Below, one piece after another: positions 53,598-61,125 of a stretch of DNA of 64,000 bases. Source of the DNA: Alcanivorax sp. 24. Lineage in GTDB: Bacteria > Pseudomonadota > Gammaproteobacteria > Pseudomonadales > Alcanivoracaceae. Both the position numbers and the translations under genes were made by a program. Position 1 is the first letter of the stretch. Every line of letters starts with the position of its first letter. The notes below the pieces were generated by a model, which was given only the letters and a program-made list of their open reading frames with translations, ran no database searches and had not been told where the DNA came from. The stretch is from NCBI RefSeq assembly GCF_004360225.1, contig NZ_SNUA01000001.1, positions 434,001-498,000 on the forward strand, read 5' to 3'.

Positions 53598-53816
53598 CAA
53601 AAAATCGCATCCAGACATGATCTCCAGTTCAATGTCTTCGGGCCGGCGAACAGCCTGATCAAAGCGGATACCCCGCGGATGGAAGACGCGCTGATCGCTT
53701 ACAGCATCGATAAGATGCAAAGCGAGAGGATCCTGCTTTCCAGCGATGCCGAGGGCGGCCGGTGCGGTATCATGAGTGACCTGCGCTTTGTGCGAGGGCT
53801 TTATCCGGAGGATTGA
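53598..53816 (+). pseudogene. C-terminal remnant of an ABC substrate-binding protein, opposite strand
   Basis: Plus-strand reading gives LQFNVFGPANSLIKADTPR, MEDALIAYSIDKMQSERI, LLSSDAEGGRCGIMSDLRF and VRGLYPED. This matches the C-terminal end of NMT1/TauA-like binding proteins, which the minus-strand fragment lacks. It lies just past the minus-strand remnant, with a TGA at 53595 in its frame. It overlaps the 3' end of the GntR gene. An inversion of the original gene end explains the pattern; a second decayed gene is the alternative. Confidence 0.55.
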
Positions 53817-54532
53817 TTGTCCGGAGAGGAGGACGGGATGGAGTCCGGACCGCCACGGGTATCCAGATAGTCCCGTGAGGTGCGGTGGGCATGCAGAACA
53901 TGGTCGCGAATCAACTGGGCGGCCCGCTCGCTTTCGCCACGAACGATGGCCATGACAATGTCGCTGTGTTCGGTGAAGGAAGCGGACAGGCGCTCCCCCA
54001 CTCTGAATTGCGCGCGGCGGTAGGCCAGCACCCGTGAGCGGGCGGCCATGGCGGTTTCATACAGATAGCTGTTGTGGCAACCGCGAAACAGCTTTTCATG
54101 GAAGAGCAGGTTGGCCGCGTCGTAGGCGTCGACGTTACCGTCGGCCACATGAGCGTGGCTGTCCAGATGGCTGGCAAGCAGATCTTCCCGTTCCGCGCGG
54201 GTCATATTGAGCGCCGCCATGCGCGCGCAGGCCGCTTCCATTTCCGCCGCGTATTCAAACATTTCGCTGAGCCGCTGTTCCGGCACTTCAATGACGAAGA
54301 CGCCGCGCCGGTGCTGGTGCTCCACCAGGCCGGCGGAGGCCATCTCCCGCAACGCCTCGCGTACCGGAGTGCGCGATACGTCGAAGCGCCGGGCCAGGGC
54401 AATCTCGTCCAGACGTGTGCCCGGCGGGAGCAAGCCGCCGAGAATCTCATCGGACAGGGCACGCCGGATCTGTTCCGCCAGCGGGCGGTCGTCCTCGTCG
54501 GCGGCACTGAGCACGGTGGTCTGTTGTGTCAT
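53801..54532 (-). CDS. GntR-family regulator, FCD type
   Basis: A 243-residue FadR-subfamily regulator. The winged helix has LADQIRR-like LAEQIRRALSDEILGG, GTRLDEIALARRFDVSRTPVREALREM and GVFVIEV; the C-terminal FCD domain follows, with metal-ligand type residues in NLLFHEKLFRGCHNSYL. ATG 54532 lies 5 bp after the stop of the AtzH-like gene, with GGAGGAG over that stop. It is third in the amidase unit. TGTATACA palindromes upstream of this operon and of the HpxW/TauE operon are candidate operators. Confidence 0.9.
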   Translation of the reverse strand: MTQQTTVLSAADEDDRPLAEQIRRALSDEILGGLLPPGTRLDEIALARRFDVSRTPVREALREMASAGLVEHQHRRGVFVIEVPEQRLSEMFEYAAEMEAACARMAALNMTRAEREDLLASHLDSHAHVADGNVDAYDAANLLFHEKLFRGCHNSYLYETAMAARSRVLAYRRAQFRVGERLSASFTEHSDIVMAIVRGESERAAQLIRDHVLHAHRTSRDYLDTRGGPDSIPSSSPDNQSSG

Positions 54533-54537
54533 GACAC

Positions 54538-54921
54538 TTACTCCTCCATGAACGACACATGGGCGGCCACGACCCGCCATCCCTCCGGGCGGCGGGCCCA
54601 GACCTGACTCTGGCGACCGGTGCGCGGGTTCCCCGGGCGGCGGAACTCGGTCCAGGCGGTGGCCAGATCGTCGCCATGGGCGGTGATCACGGTGTTATGT
54701 AATTCACGTTGCAGTCCCTTGGACGGTCGTTGCGCGCGGAAGGCGGCAATTCGCCGATAGCCGTAGAGATTCTCGCCGGCACCGTAGCGCACCACCCGTT
54801 CGTCGTTCCAGAACAATTCGTCCAGGACCGTCACATCATTTTCGACCAGTGCTTTCTCATAGCGCAGGAATGCGGCTTTGACTTCCGCCACCACGTTCGG
54901 TCGGTCCAGTTCCAGGGTCAT
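54538..54921 (-). CDS. AtzH/HpxZ-like (DUF3225) NTF2-fold protein
   Basis: A 127-residue protein of the AtzH/HpxZ family: AEVKAAFLRYEKALVENDVTVLDELFW, RYGAGENLYGYRRIAAFRAQR and WAVVAAHVSFM-like WRVVAAHVSF. Such proteins accompany amidase genes in the atzGEH and hpxWXYZ ureide clusters. HpxZ is linked to oxalurate use, but its chemistry is unclear. Downstream of an amidase and upstream of GntR, it supports a small-amide or ureide pathway. Start ATG 54921; 39 bp after the amidase stop. Confidence 0.82.
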   Translation of the reverse strand: MTLELDRPNVVAEVKAAFLRYEKALVENDVTVLDELFWNDERVVRYGAGENLYGYRRIAAFRAQRPSKGLQRELHNTVITAHGDDLATAWTEFRRPGNPRTGRQSQVWARRPEGWRVVAAHVSFMEE

Positions 54922-54960
54922 TATTACTACTCCTCATTATTACTCTTCGGGGCCGGCGCG

Positions 54961-56130
54961 TCAGGTGCTGATGAATTCGGGCAGGCGGGCCGCCAGATCC
55001 AGCAGCTGTTGATCGCTGCCCGCGGGCCCGATCAGTGACAGCCCCACCGGACCATGCTGGTCATGCAACAGCGGCAAACTCAGTTGCGGCAGCCCGGTGG
55101 TGCCAGCCAGCGCCGTCATTCGCAGGGTGCGGCCGCGGATGTTTTCCACCCTGGCTTCGTCGGCTTGCAAGGGCAGGGCCGAGGTCGGCGTGGTGGGCAG
55201 GCAAAGCAGGGTGTCTTCGCCGAGCAGAGCGCGGATCCGGGTGCGCAAGGCCTGACATTGTTCACGGGCATCCTCGGCTTCGGCGGCGGTGATGCGCGAT
55301 GCCGCTTCGAAGCGTTCCTTCACACCGGGACCGAAGACCGGTTGCTCGACTTGGATCCAGGAGCCGAAGCGGGCCCAGGCCTCATAAGCCTGCAGGGGCC
55401 GGAACGCGTTGAAGTAGGTGTCCAGGTCGCCAACACTGATGCTGCCGCCAAAGGTCACGCCGGGCAGGCCGTCGCCGACCCGCGCTTCCAGCTGCGACAC
55501 CACGTCGGCATCGGATTGCGCCAACGCCTCCTCCACCAGCAGTAAACGACGCGGCGCGGGCCGGTTACTGGTGGGCAGCAGAATCCGGCCAAGCCGGGAC
55601 ATGAGTTCGGCGTCCCGGGCGAACCAGCCGAGGGTATCGAAACTTTCCGCCAGGTGGGCGCAATGACGGTAATCCACCACGCCATGGGTGGGGCGCAGCC
55701 CATGGATGCCGCAGTAGCTGGCCGGCACCCGCACTGAACCGCCGGTGTCGCTGCCCAGCGCGAAGTCCACCAGCGCGGCGGCCACCACCGAGGCGGAACC
55801 GCTGGAAGAGCCGCCGGGTACCGCGCCCGGCACCGCCGGATTGGGCGGCGTGCCATAGTGTGCGTTCTGGCCCGCCAGGCTGTAAGTCAACTCGTCGGTG
55901 TGGGTCTTGCCGATCAAATCCGCGCCCGCCGCCAGCAGGGCTTCGATCATCGGGGAGGTGTGCCGCGCTGGCGGCTGGCTGGCGCGCCAACTCGGCTGGC
56001 CGACGCCGGTAATGGTTCCGGCCACGTCGAACACGTCTTTGACGGCGAAGGTCAGGCCTTGCAGCGGGCCCTGTCCGGTGGCGTCGAGGCGCACTGGGTC
56101 GAAATCGAGAAAGCCGTTTTCCAGTATCAC
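54961..56130 (-). CDS. Amidase-signature hydrolase (AtzE/HpxY-like context)
   Basis: A 389-residue amidase. The Ser-cisSer-Lys triad fits: K31 in FAVKDVF, the cis-Ser near S108-S109 in PGGSSSGS, and nucleophile S132 in GSDTGGSVR. GTG 56130 is chosen as start: GGAGG lies 8 bp upstream and the protein then begins with the family fold. A 14-codon frame with its own AAGGAG ends in a TGA overlapping that GTG (GTGA). In ureide clusters such amidases act with an AtzG/HpxX small subunit; no clear one is seen. Its order before AtzH-like and GntR genes suggests a carboxy-biuret or oxalurate-type substrate. Confidence 0.85.
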   Translation of the reverse strand: MILENGFLDFDPVRLDATGQGPLQGLTFAVKDVFDVAGTITGVGQPSWRASQPPARHTSPMIEALLAAGADLIGKTHTDELTYSLAGQNAHYGTPPNPAVPGAVPGGSSSGSASVVAAALVDFALGSDTGGSVRVPASYCGIHGLRPTHGVVDYRHCAHLAESFDTLGWFARDAELMSRLGRILLPTSNRPAPRRLLLVEEALAQSDADVVSQLEARVGDGLPGVTFGGSISVGDLDTYFNAFRPLQAYEAWARFGSWIQVEQPVFGPGVKERFEAASRITAAEAEDAREQCQALRTRIRALLGEDTLLCLPTTPTSALPLQADEARVENIRGRTLRMTALAGTTGLPQLSLPLLHDQHGPVGLSLIGPAGSDQQLLDLAARLPEFIST

Positions 56131-56757
56131 CGCCGGATCCTCCGGGGGCAGCGGCCAGGAAGGCGTTGCATTGGTGTGCTCCTTGAGATCCTTGATACGT
56201 CCAAGGCGGACGGAGCAGTGTTCGTGCCAATCTTCGGTGCCCGGAAAATGCGGGGTTGAGAGGCGCGCCGGATAGGGCGGGCCCCGTTACGGGGCAGGGA
56301 GGTGATGGTGTATACAGAAATGGGGCAGGCGGACATTCACGAGTGAGCTTTCCACAGCGGCCTCGTGATGCTTGCTGGCAAAGGCCGCTAGCCTTATAGC
56401 GACCTCCAAAGTCAGGTTTCCAGCCCCCGCCGCTAAGCAGGGGGGCGTGGATTGCGGGCCCGCCAGCGTCCCGGCAAACCGAAGTCGGCGCCAAGCCTGA
56501 CTACCGTGGAATAAAAGATATGAGGTTTACTCATGAATTTCTGAAATATTATCATTATTTTTCATGGTGCGGTTCCGGTATAAAACCCCCCGTTGTTCAT
56601 TACCCGGGAACACACCAAGGCTGATTCCCCGGCAGACCGCCCAGTGCAGGCATTTGGAGTCTGAGCAGGCCGCCGGGTCGATCCAGTCCGGGGTGTTCCG
56701 GAACGAATCGGCAATATGAGCCGATCTCATCTTGGATTATCAGGATGCCCGACAGCC
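56131..56757. promoter_or_regulatory. Amidase-mesX divergent region with palindromes and structured leader
   Basis: The gap holds a hairpin GCCCCG-TTA-CGGGGC (56281-56295), the palindrome TGTATACA at 56309-56316, a REP-like remnant (56347-56366), and an AT-rich promoter-like stretch (CATGAA...TTCATG arms at about 56532-56566, TATAAA at 56579-56584). Downstream, 56603-56725, several stems can be drawn: CCGGGAA/TTCCCCGG, CAGAC/GTCTG, TCCGG/CCGGA and ATCGGC/GCCGAT. This suggests a structured mesX 5' leader. No consensus cobalamin or SAM riboswitch was found by eye. Confidence 0.55.
56309..56316. promoter_or_regulatory. TGTATACA palindrome upstream of the amidase operon
   Basis: Perfect 8-bp palindrome about 179 bp upstream of the amidase GTG. 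A longer form, TTGTATACAA, lies 90 bp upstream of the TauE/HpxW-like operon (63672-63681). FCD-type GntR proteins commonly bind such TGTATACA cores. The same 8-mer also occurs by chance in gltB coding DNA (101-108). Confidence 0.55.
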
Positions 56758-57741
56758 ATGAATAAAGAGTTTGTATTCTCCCTTGACAGCATTCGTTTCG
56801 ATGAGCACTACCAGCCGTCGAGCGCGACGCGCCTGACCACCAACTTTGCCAATTTGGCCCGGGGTGAGAGTCGCCAGGAAAACCTGCGTAATACGCTGAA
56901 GATGATCGACAGCCGCTTCAACGACCTGGCCCACTGGGATAATCCGGAAGGCAATCGCTACAAAGTCGAGCTGGACATCATTTCCGTACAAATGGAGATC
57001 GGTGCCGACGGCCGCGCTGCCGCGCTGCCGCTGATCGAGATACTGAAAACCACCATCGTCGATGGCAAGCACAACGCGCGCATTGAGGGCATCGTCGGCA
57101 ACAACTTCTCGTCCTACGTGCGTGATTATGATTTCAGTGTGCTGCTGCTGGAATACAACAAGAATCGCGATCGCTTCAGTGCGCCGGACGGTTTCGGCGT
57201 CCTGCACGGGCAGATATTCCGGAGTTTCGTCAACTCGGATACCTACCGGGAGAACTTCAGCAAGGCGCCGGTGATTTGCCTCAGTGTGTCAAGTAGCAAG
57301 GTGTACCACCGCACCGACAATCAGCACCCGGTGCTGGGCGTCGAGTACCAACAAAACGAACTTTCGCAGACCGATGAGTACTTTAAAAAAATGGGCATGA
57401 AGGTGCGTTATTTTATGCCGCCCGACAGTGTCGCACCGCTGGCGTTTTACCACACTGGTGATTTGTTGTCCGACTACACCAACTTGGAACTGATCTCCAC
57501 CATCAGCACCATGGAGTCTTTCCAGAAAATCTACCGTCCGGAGATCTATAATGCCAACTCGGCCGCTGGACACTGCTACCAGCCTAGCCTGAAGCACCAG
57601 GATTACTCCTTGACTCGGATTGTTTACGACCGTGAAGAACGTAGCCGGTTGGCCATTGAGCAGGGCAAGTATGTAGAGGAATGTTTCATCAAACCGTACC
57701 GCGGCATTCTTGAGCAGTGGTCGGCCAATTATGCCCATTGA
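56758..57741 (+). CDS. mesX: DUF1852 protein MesX, accessory to methionine synthase MesD
   Basis: A 327-residue DUF1852 protein. The start MNKEFVFSLDSIRFDEHYQPS and following NFANLARGESRQENL are the family's hallmark. MesX is required with MesD for methionine formation in bacteria and may be an oxygenase-like partner. ATG 56758 is chosen because the family begins there; upstream in-frame starts lie in the leader. It is 12 bp before mesD and is followed by a flavin reductase gene, consistent with a three-gene unit. The methyl donor and exact reaction are unresolved. Confidence 0.9.
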   Translation: MNKEFVFSLDSIRFDEHYQPSSATRLTTNFANLARGESRQENLRNTLKMIDSRFNDLAHWDNPEGNRYKVELDIISVQMEIGADGRAAALPLIEILKTTIVDGKHNARIEGIVGNNFSSYVRDYDFSVLLLEYNKNRDRFSAPDGFGVLHGQIFRSFVNSDTYRENFSKAPVICLSVSSSKVYHRTDNQHPVLGVEYQQNELSQTDEYFKKMGMKVRYFMPPDSVAPLAFYHTGDLLSDYTNLELISTISTMESFQKIYRPEIYNANSAAGHCYQPSLKHQDYSLTRIVYDREERSRLAIEQGKYVEECFIKPYRGILEQWSANYAH

Positions 57742-57753
57742 TAAACGACAAGC

Positions 57754-58797
57754 ATGGGATCATCGGTCATGAATAAATTATTGCCCACTTCGACAGCGGG
57801 CAGTCTGCCCAAGCCCTCCTGGCTGGCACAGCCGGAGACCCTTTGGTCGCCGTGGAAACTGGAAGGCGAAGAACTGGCGTCTGGAAAGCAGGACGCCTTG
57901 AGCTTGTCGTTGCAGGAACAACAACAGGCAGGCATTGATATCGTCAGTGACGGCGAGCAGAGCCGCCAGCATTTCGTCACCACCTTCATAGAACATCTGG
58001 ACGGCGTGGATTTCGAGCAGCGCGAGACGGTCAGGATCCGCGACCGCTACGACGCCAGCGTGCCCACGGTCAAAGGCGCGGTGAGCCGCCAGAAGCCGGT
58101 GTTTGTCGAGGACGCCAGGTTCCTGCGCCAACAGACCTGCAAACCGATCAAATGGGCTTTGCCAGGTCCTATGACGATGATCGATACCCTCTACGACGCC
58201 CACTACAAAAGCCGCGAAAAGCTGGCTTGGGAATTCGCCAAGATTCTCAACCAGGAAGCCAAAGAGCTGGAAGCGGCGGGGGTTGACATCATCCAGTTCG
58301 ACGAACCAGCCTTCAACGTGTTCTTCGATGAGGTGAACGACTGGGGCATCGCCACGCTGGAGCGGGCTATTGAAGGACTCAAGTGCGAAACCGCGGTGCA
58401 TATCTGCTACGGCTACGGCATAAAAGCCAACACCGACTGGAAAAAAACCTTGGGGTCCGAGTGGCGGCAGTATGAGGAGATCTTCCCCAAGCTGCAGCAA
58501 TCCAACCTTGATATCATTTCGCTGGAGTGCCAGAACTCCCGCGTTCCGATGGAGCTGGTCGAGCTCATTCGTGGCAAAAAAGTGATGGTCGGAGCCATTG
58601 ACGTGGCCACCCATGCCGTTGAAACACCGGAGCAAGTCGCCGACACACTGCGCAAGGCGTTGCAGTTTGTCGATGCGGACAAGCTGTGTCCATGCACCAA
58701 CTGTGGCATGGCACCGCTGCCACGTGGCGTGGCACGTGCCAAGCTGCGGGCACTGAGTGCCGGCGCCGAGATCATCCGGCGGGAATTGGCCGGTTGA
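57754..58797 (+). CDS. mesD: Core-MetE methionine synthase MesD
   Basis: A 347-residue homologue of only the catalytic C-terminal half of cobalamin-independent methionine synthase MetE. Zinc ligands appear intact: H216 and C218 in VHICYGYG, E258 in LECQNS and C317 in CTNCGM. The family start (LLPTSTAGSLPKPSWL) is clear; M57769 is an alternative to ATG 57754. It lacks the folate-binding N-terminal half, so the methyl donor is probably not polyglutamyl folate; in the MesD family it is unidentified. It follows mesX and precedes a flavin reductase. Confidence 0.9.
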   Translation: MGSSVMNKLLPTSTAGSLPKPSWLAQPETLWSPWKLEGEELASGKQDALSLSLQEQQQAGIDIVSDGEQSRQHFVTTFIEHLDGVDFEQRETVRIRDRYDASVPTVKGAVSRQKPVFVEDARFLRQQTCKPIKWALPGPMTMIDTLYDAHYKSREKLAWEFAKILNQEAKELEAAGVDIIQFDEPAFNVFFDEVNDWGIATLERAIEGLKCETAVHICYGYGIKANTDWKKTLGSEWRQYEEIFPKLQQSNLDIISLECQNSRVPMELVELIRGKKVMVGAIDVATHAVETPEQVADTLRKALQFVDADKLCPCTNCGMAPLPRGVARAKLRALSAGAEIIRRELAG

Positions 58798-58916
58798 GTG
58801 CAGCCATGGTATCGGCAGGGTGAGGGGACGATGATTCCGGCCGCACCTCATTGGCGAGGGCGGATGAGGCCGATCGTCCGCAGCTCCGAGTGACCACCCA
58901 GGAATCAGGATTGACC

Positions 58917-59420
58917 ATGTCATGTTTCAGTTCGGCCATTGATCCCGCTCGCTTTCGCGAAGCGCTGGGTTACTACGCATCCGGCATCACGGTGATTTCG
59001 TCACAGCTGGACGACGAGCCGGTGGGCTTCACCTGCCAGTCGTTCTACAGTGTGTCGATGAACCCGCCTCTGGTGTCTTTCAGCGTGATGTCCAGCTCGT
59101 TGAGTTATCCAAAAATCCGTTGCGCGGGCCGCTTTGCCGTCAACATCCTGGCCGGTGAGCAGGTGGCCATTTCCAACCAATTTGCTCGGCGCGGCGCCGA
59201 CAAATGGGAGGGGATCGAGCGTCACCAATCGCCGCTCGGCAATCCGGTGATCGCCGGGTGTTTGCATTGGTTTGATTGCGAGGTTCACGCTGAACATGTC
59301 GCTGGTGATCACGTCATTGTGATCGGTGAGGTGAAGGCACTGAAGCTGCAAGAGGCGGGGGAGGAACAGCCGCTGTTGTATTTCAAAGGGCAATACGCAA
59401 CCCTGCCGGGTCTGGCGTGA
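58917..59420 (+). CDS. Flavin reductase family protein
   Basis: A 167-residue FMN/FAD reductase-like protein (ALGYYASGITVISSQLDD, VGFTCQSFYSVSMNPPLVSFSV, FAVNILAGEQ). Such proteins supply reduced flavin to oxygenases. ATG 58917 follows AGGA at 7 bp; earlier in-frame starts are not family-like. As the third gene after mesX and mesD, it may serve MesX, a proposed oxygen-dependent factor; this is inference. A 119-bp gap from mesD holds no clear terminator. Confidence 0.88.
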   Translation: MSCFSSAIDPARFREALGYYASGITVISSQLDDEPVGFTCQSFYSVSMNPPLVSFSVMSSSLSYPKIRCAGRFAVNILAGEQVAISNQFARRGADKWEGIERHQSPLGNPVIAGCLHWFDCEVHAEHVAGDHVIVIGEVKALKLQEAGEEQPLLYFKGQYATLPGLA

Positions 59421-59537
59421 GGCGGGGCCTCATGTCTGCTGGGTGAGCAGGCGCTGCTGTTCCGTGCCGGCGTCTATGAGTTCAAGGTCCGGCCAGCGGC
59501 GTCAGTGTGCGCCGCCAAGCGGCCAACGGTGTCCGCT

Positions 59538-60992
59538 TCAGTCTTCCGGTTTTGAGGCGTCCGCCTCAAACCACTGTGGCCAGGAGCTGCGGTGCCGGTC
59601 GTCCGCACTGATGCAGGGGATCAGCGTTTGCGCCAGCATCGGTAACCGATCGGCGGATTTGGCAAGGCGGTATTTGACGCTGTGTATGCACTCCCGGTCG
59701 CCAAACTCACAACGGTTCAAATAAGTGCCGCCACAGGGGCCGTTGGCGAGACCTTTCGGGCAGGTTTCCGGGCAAACGTACACCGTGTCTTGCAAGCGAC
59801 AGCTGCCACAGGTGTCGCAGCCCACCAGCGGTCGTTTGATGGCCCGTTCCGCCGCATGCAGTGCCGCACCGCCTATCGTTGTCTTCCAGATCCGTCGCGT
59901 CACCAGCCAGCCGAACGCCCGGCTGAGTAAACTGCCGCGTTGGAAAAACAACCGGTGGACCGTGGCAAGCCTGCGGTAGCGTCGGTGCTCCGAATCGGTG
60001 GCTCGGGCGCCGGGCCGTCCCAAAGCACGGACGTCGATATCGGGAGTAAAGCAAACCTCGGGCCCGCCGGGCAGTTGCCAGCTTGCGCGCCACTCTGAGT
60101 GCCACGCATCCAGTGAGCTCACGCGCTCACGTAGAGCGGTCAGATGTTGTTCCAACAAGAGGAGTTCCTCCAACGTATGCACGCCGGACAGATGGATGCC
60201 GGCATATCCCATCCATTGCAGGCCCAGTATTTGCAGCGCCAGACGTTTAAGGCTTCGTGTATCGGCGTCGTCCTGCGACAGGCGTGTTTCGCTATCCAGC
60301 ATCTGGCGCATGGAGTCGGTGATAACGATGCCGGGTACCGACTGCAACGCCGCGGCGCGCTGTGCGGTTAGCCGCATCACACAGGCCAACATCGGCGTGC
60401 TGTGTGGCTGCGCGTGCATCCACTGCTGGGCTTCAAGGTGCCTGGCGGCATCGTAGCCGAGCTGAAGGGTGAAAAAGTCAGCGCCGGCACGCTGCTTTTT
60501 CCGCGCCTTCAAATACTGTGCTTCGGCTTCTTCTTCCAGGTATTTGAACGGATTCAGCGCGGCGTCCAGCAGCCAGTCCGGACAGGATTCCCGGACAATT
60601 TGCAGTGCAGGCACCGACTCCAGATAACGTACCGGGGCTTGGCCGGGACAGTGGCCAGGCAGGCGGTCGCCGGTGAGCAGCAGCAGTTGTTTCAAACCCC
60701 GCGCCTTCATCAAGCCCAGTTGGTTCAGCAAGTCCGAGCGCTCGCGATCCTTGCCGGAAAAGTGCAGCAAGGACGAGGTCGGGCAACCCAGCGCTTCCGC
60801 TCCTTGCAAGGGGCCTGGATCCGAATGCGGGCCGACACGGTCGGCGAAGGACGGCACTAGCAGTCCACCCGCGAAATGACCGCGCTGCAGGATTTTCCCA
60901 AGCGCCGCCACGTGCGCTGCGGACTGCCGGGGAAGAACCTCCATTACGCAGACGAAGCGGTGTGCGTCCAGCGCCTGTTTCAGTATGGTCAA
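59538..60992 (-). CDS. MTHFR-like protein fused to a Cys-rich MTHFR_C domain
   Basis: About 484 residues. The N-terminal part resembles methylenetetrahydrofolate reductase barrels (CVMEVLPRQS, LLLLTGDRLPGHCPG, LNPFKYLEEEAEAQYLKARK, GADFFTLQLGYD). The C-terminus holds a metal-binding domain: CDTCGSCRL, CPETCPKGL, ANGPCGGTYLNRCEFGDREC. No ATG fits; TTG 60992 is the best start candidate, but is uncertain. The long upstream frame overlaps the next gene and is not coding-like. Convergent to the mes operon, it may provide or process one-carbon units for MesD. That is a context inference. Confidence 0.78.
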   Translation of the reverse strand: MTILKQALDAHRFVCVMEVLPRQSAAHVAALGKILQRGHFAGGLLVPSFADRVGPHSDPGPLQGAEALGCPTSSLLHFSGKDRERSDLLNQLGLMKARGLKQLLLLTGDRLPGHCPGQAPVRYLESVPALQIVRESCPDWLLDAALNPFKYLEEEAEAQYLKARKKQRAGADFFTLQLGYDAARHLEAQQWMHAQPHSTPMLACVMRLTAQRAAALQSVPGIVITDSMRQMLDSETRLSQDDADTRSLKRLALQILGLQWMGYAGIHLSGVHTLEELLLLEQHLTALRERVSSLDAWHSEWRASWQLPGGPEVCFTPDIDVRALGRPGARATDSEHRRYRRLATVHRLFFQRGSLLSRAFGWLVTRRIWKTTIGGAALHAAERAIKRPLVGCDTCGSCRLQDTVYVCPETCPKGLANGPCGGTYLNRCEFGDRECIHSVKYRLAKSADRLPMLAQTLIPCISADDRHRSSWPQWFEADASKPED

Positions 60993-61125
60993 AACTGTCC
61001 GGTACCTTGGCTGTTGGAGGCCCTTGTTGTGATGGCCCCCTGACAATTGAGTTTGGGATGGGATATTGGTGGCGGAAGGCCTGGGGCGCCTGGCAGTGGC
61101 GGCCCCGAGGGTGTGGGTGCGGGGC

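Noticed and set aside
56585-56700. Consensus cobalamin riboswitch upstream of mesX
   Set aside because: Fragments such as GGTGC and AGTC...GCC resemble conserved boxes, but the CCGCAACTGT core and CCACTG box in correct order were not found. It is reported only as an unclassified structured leader.
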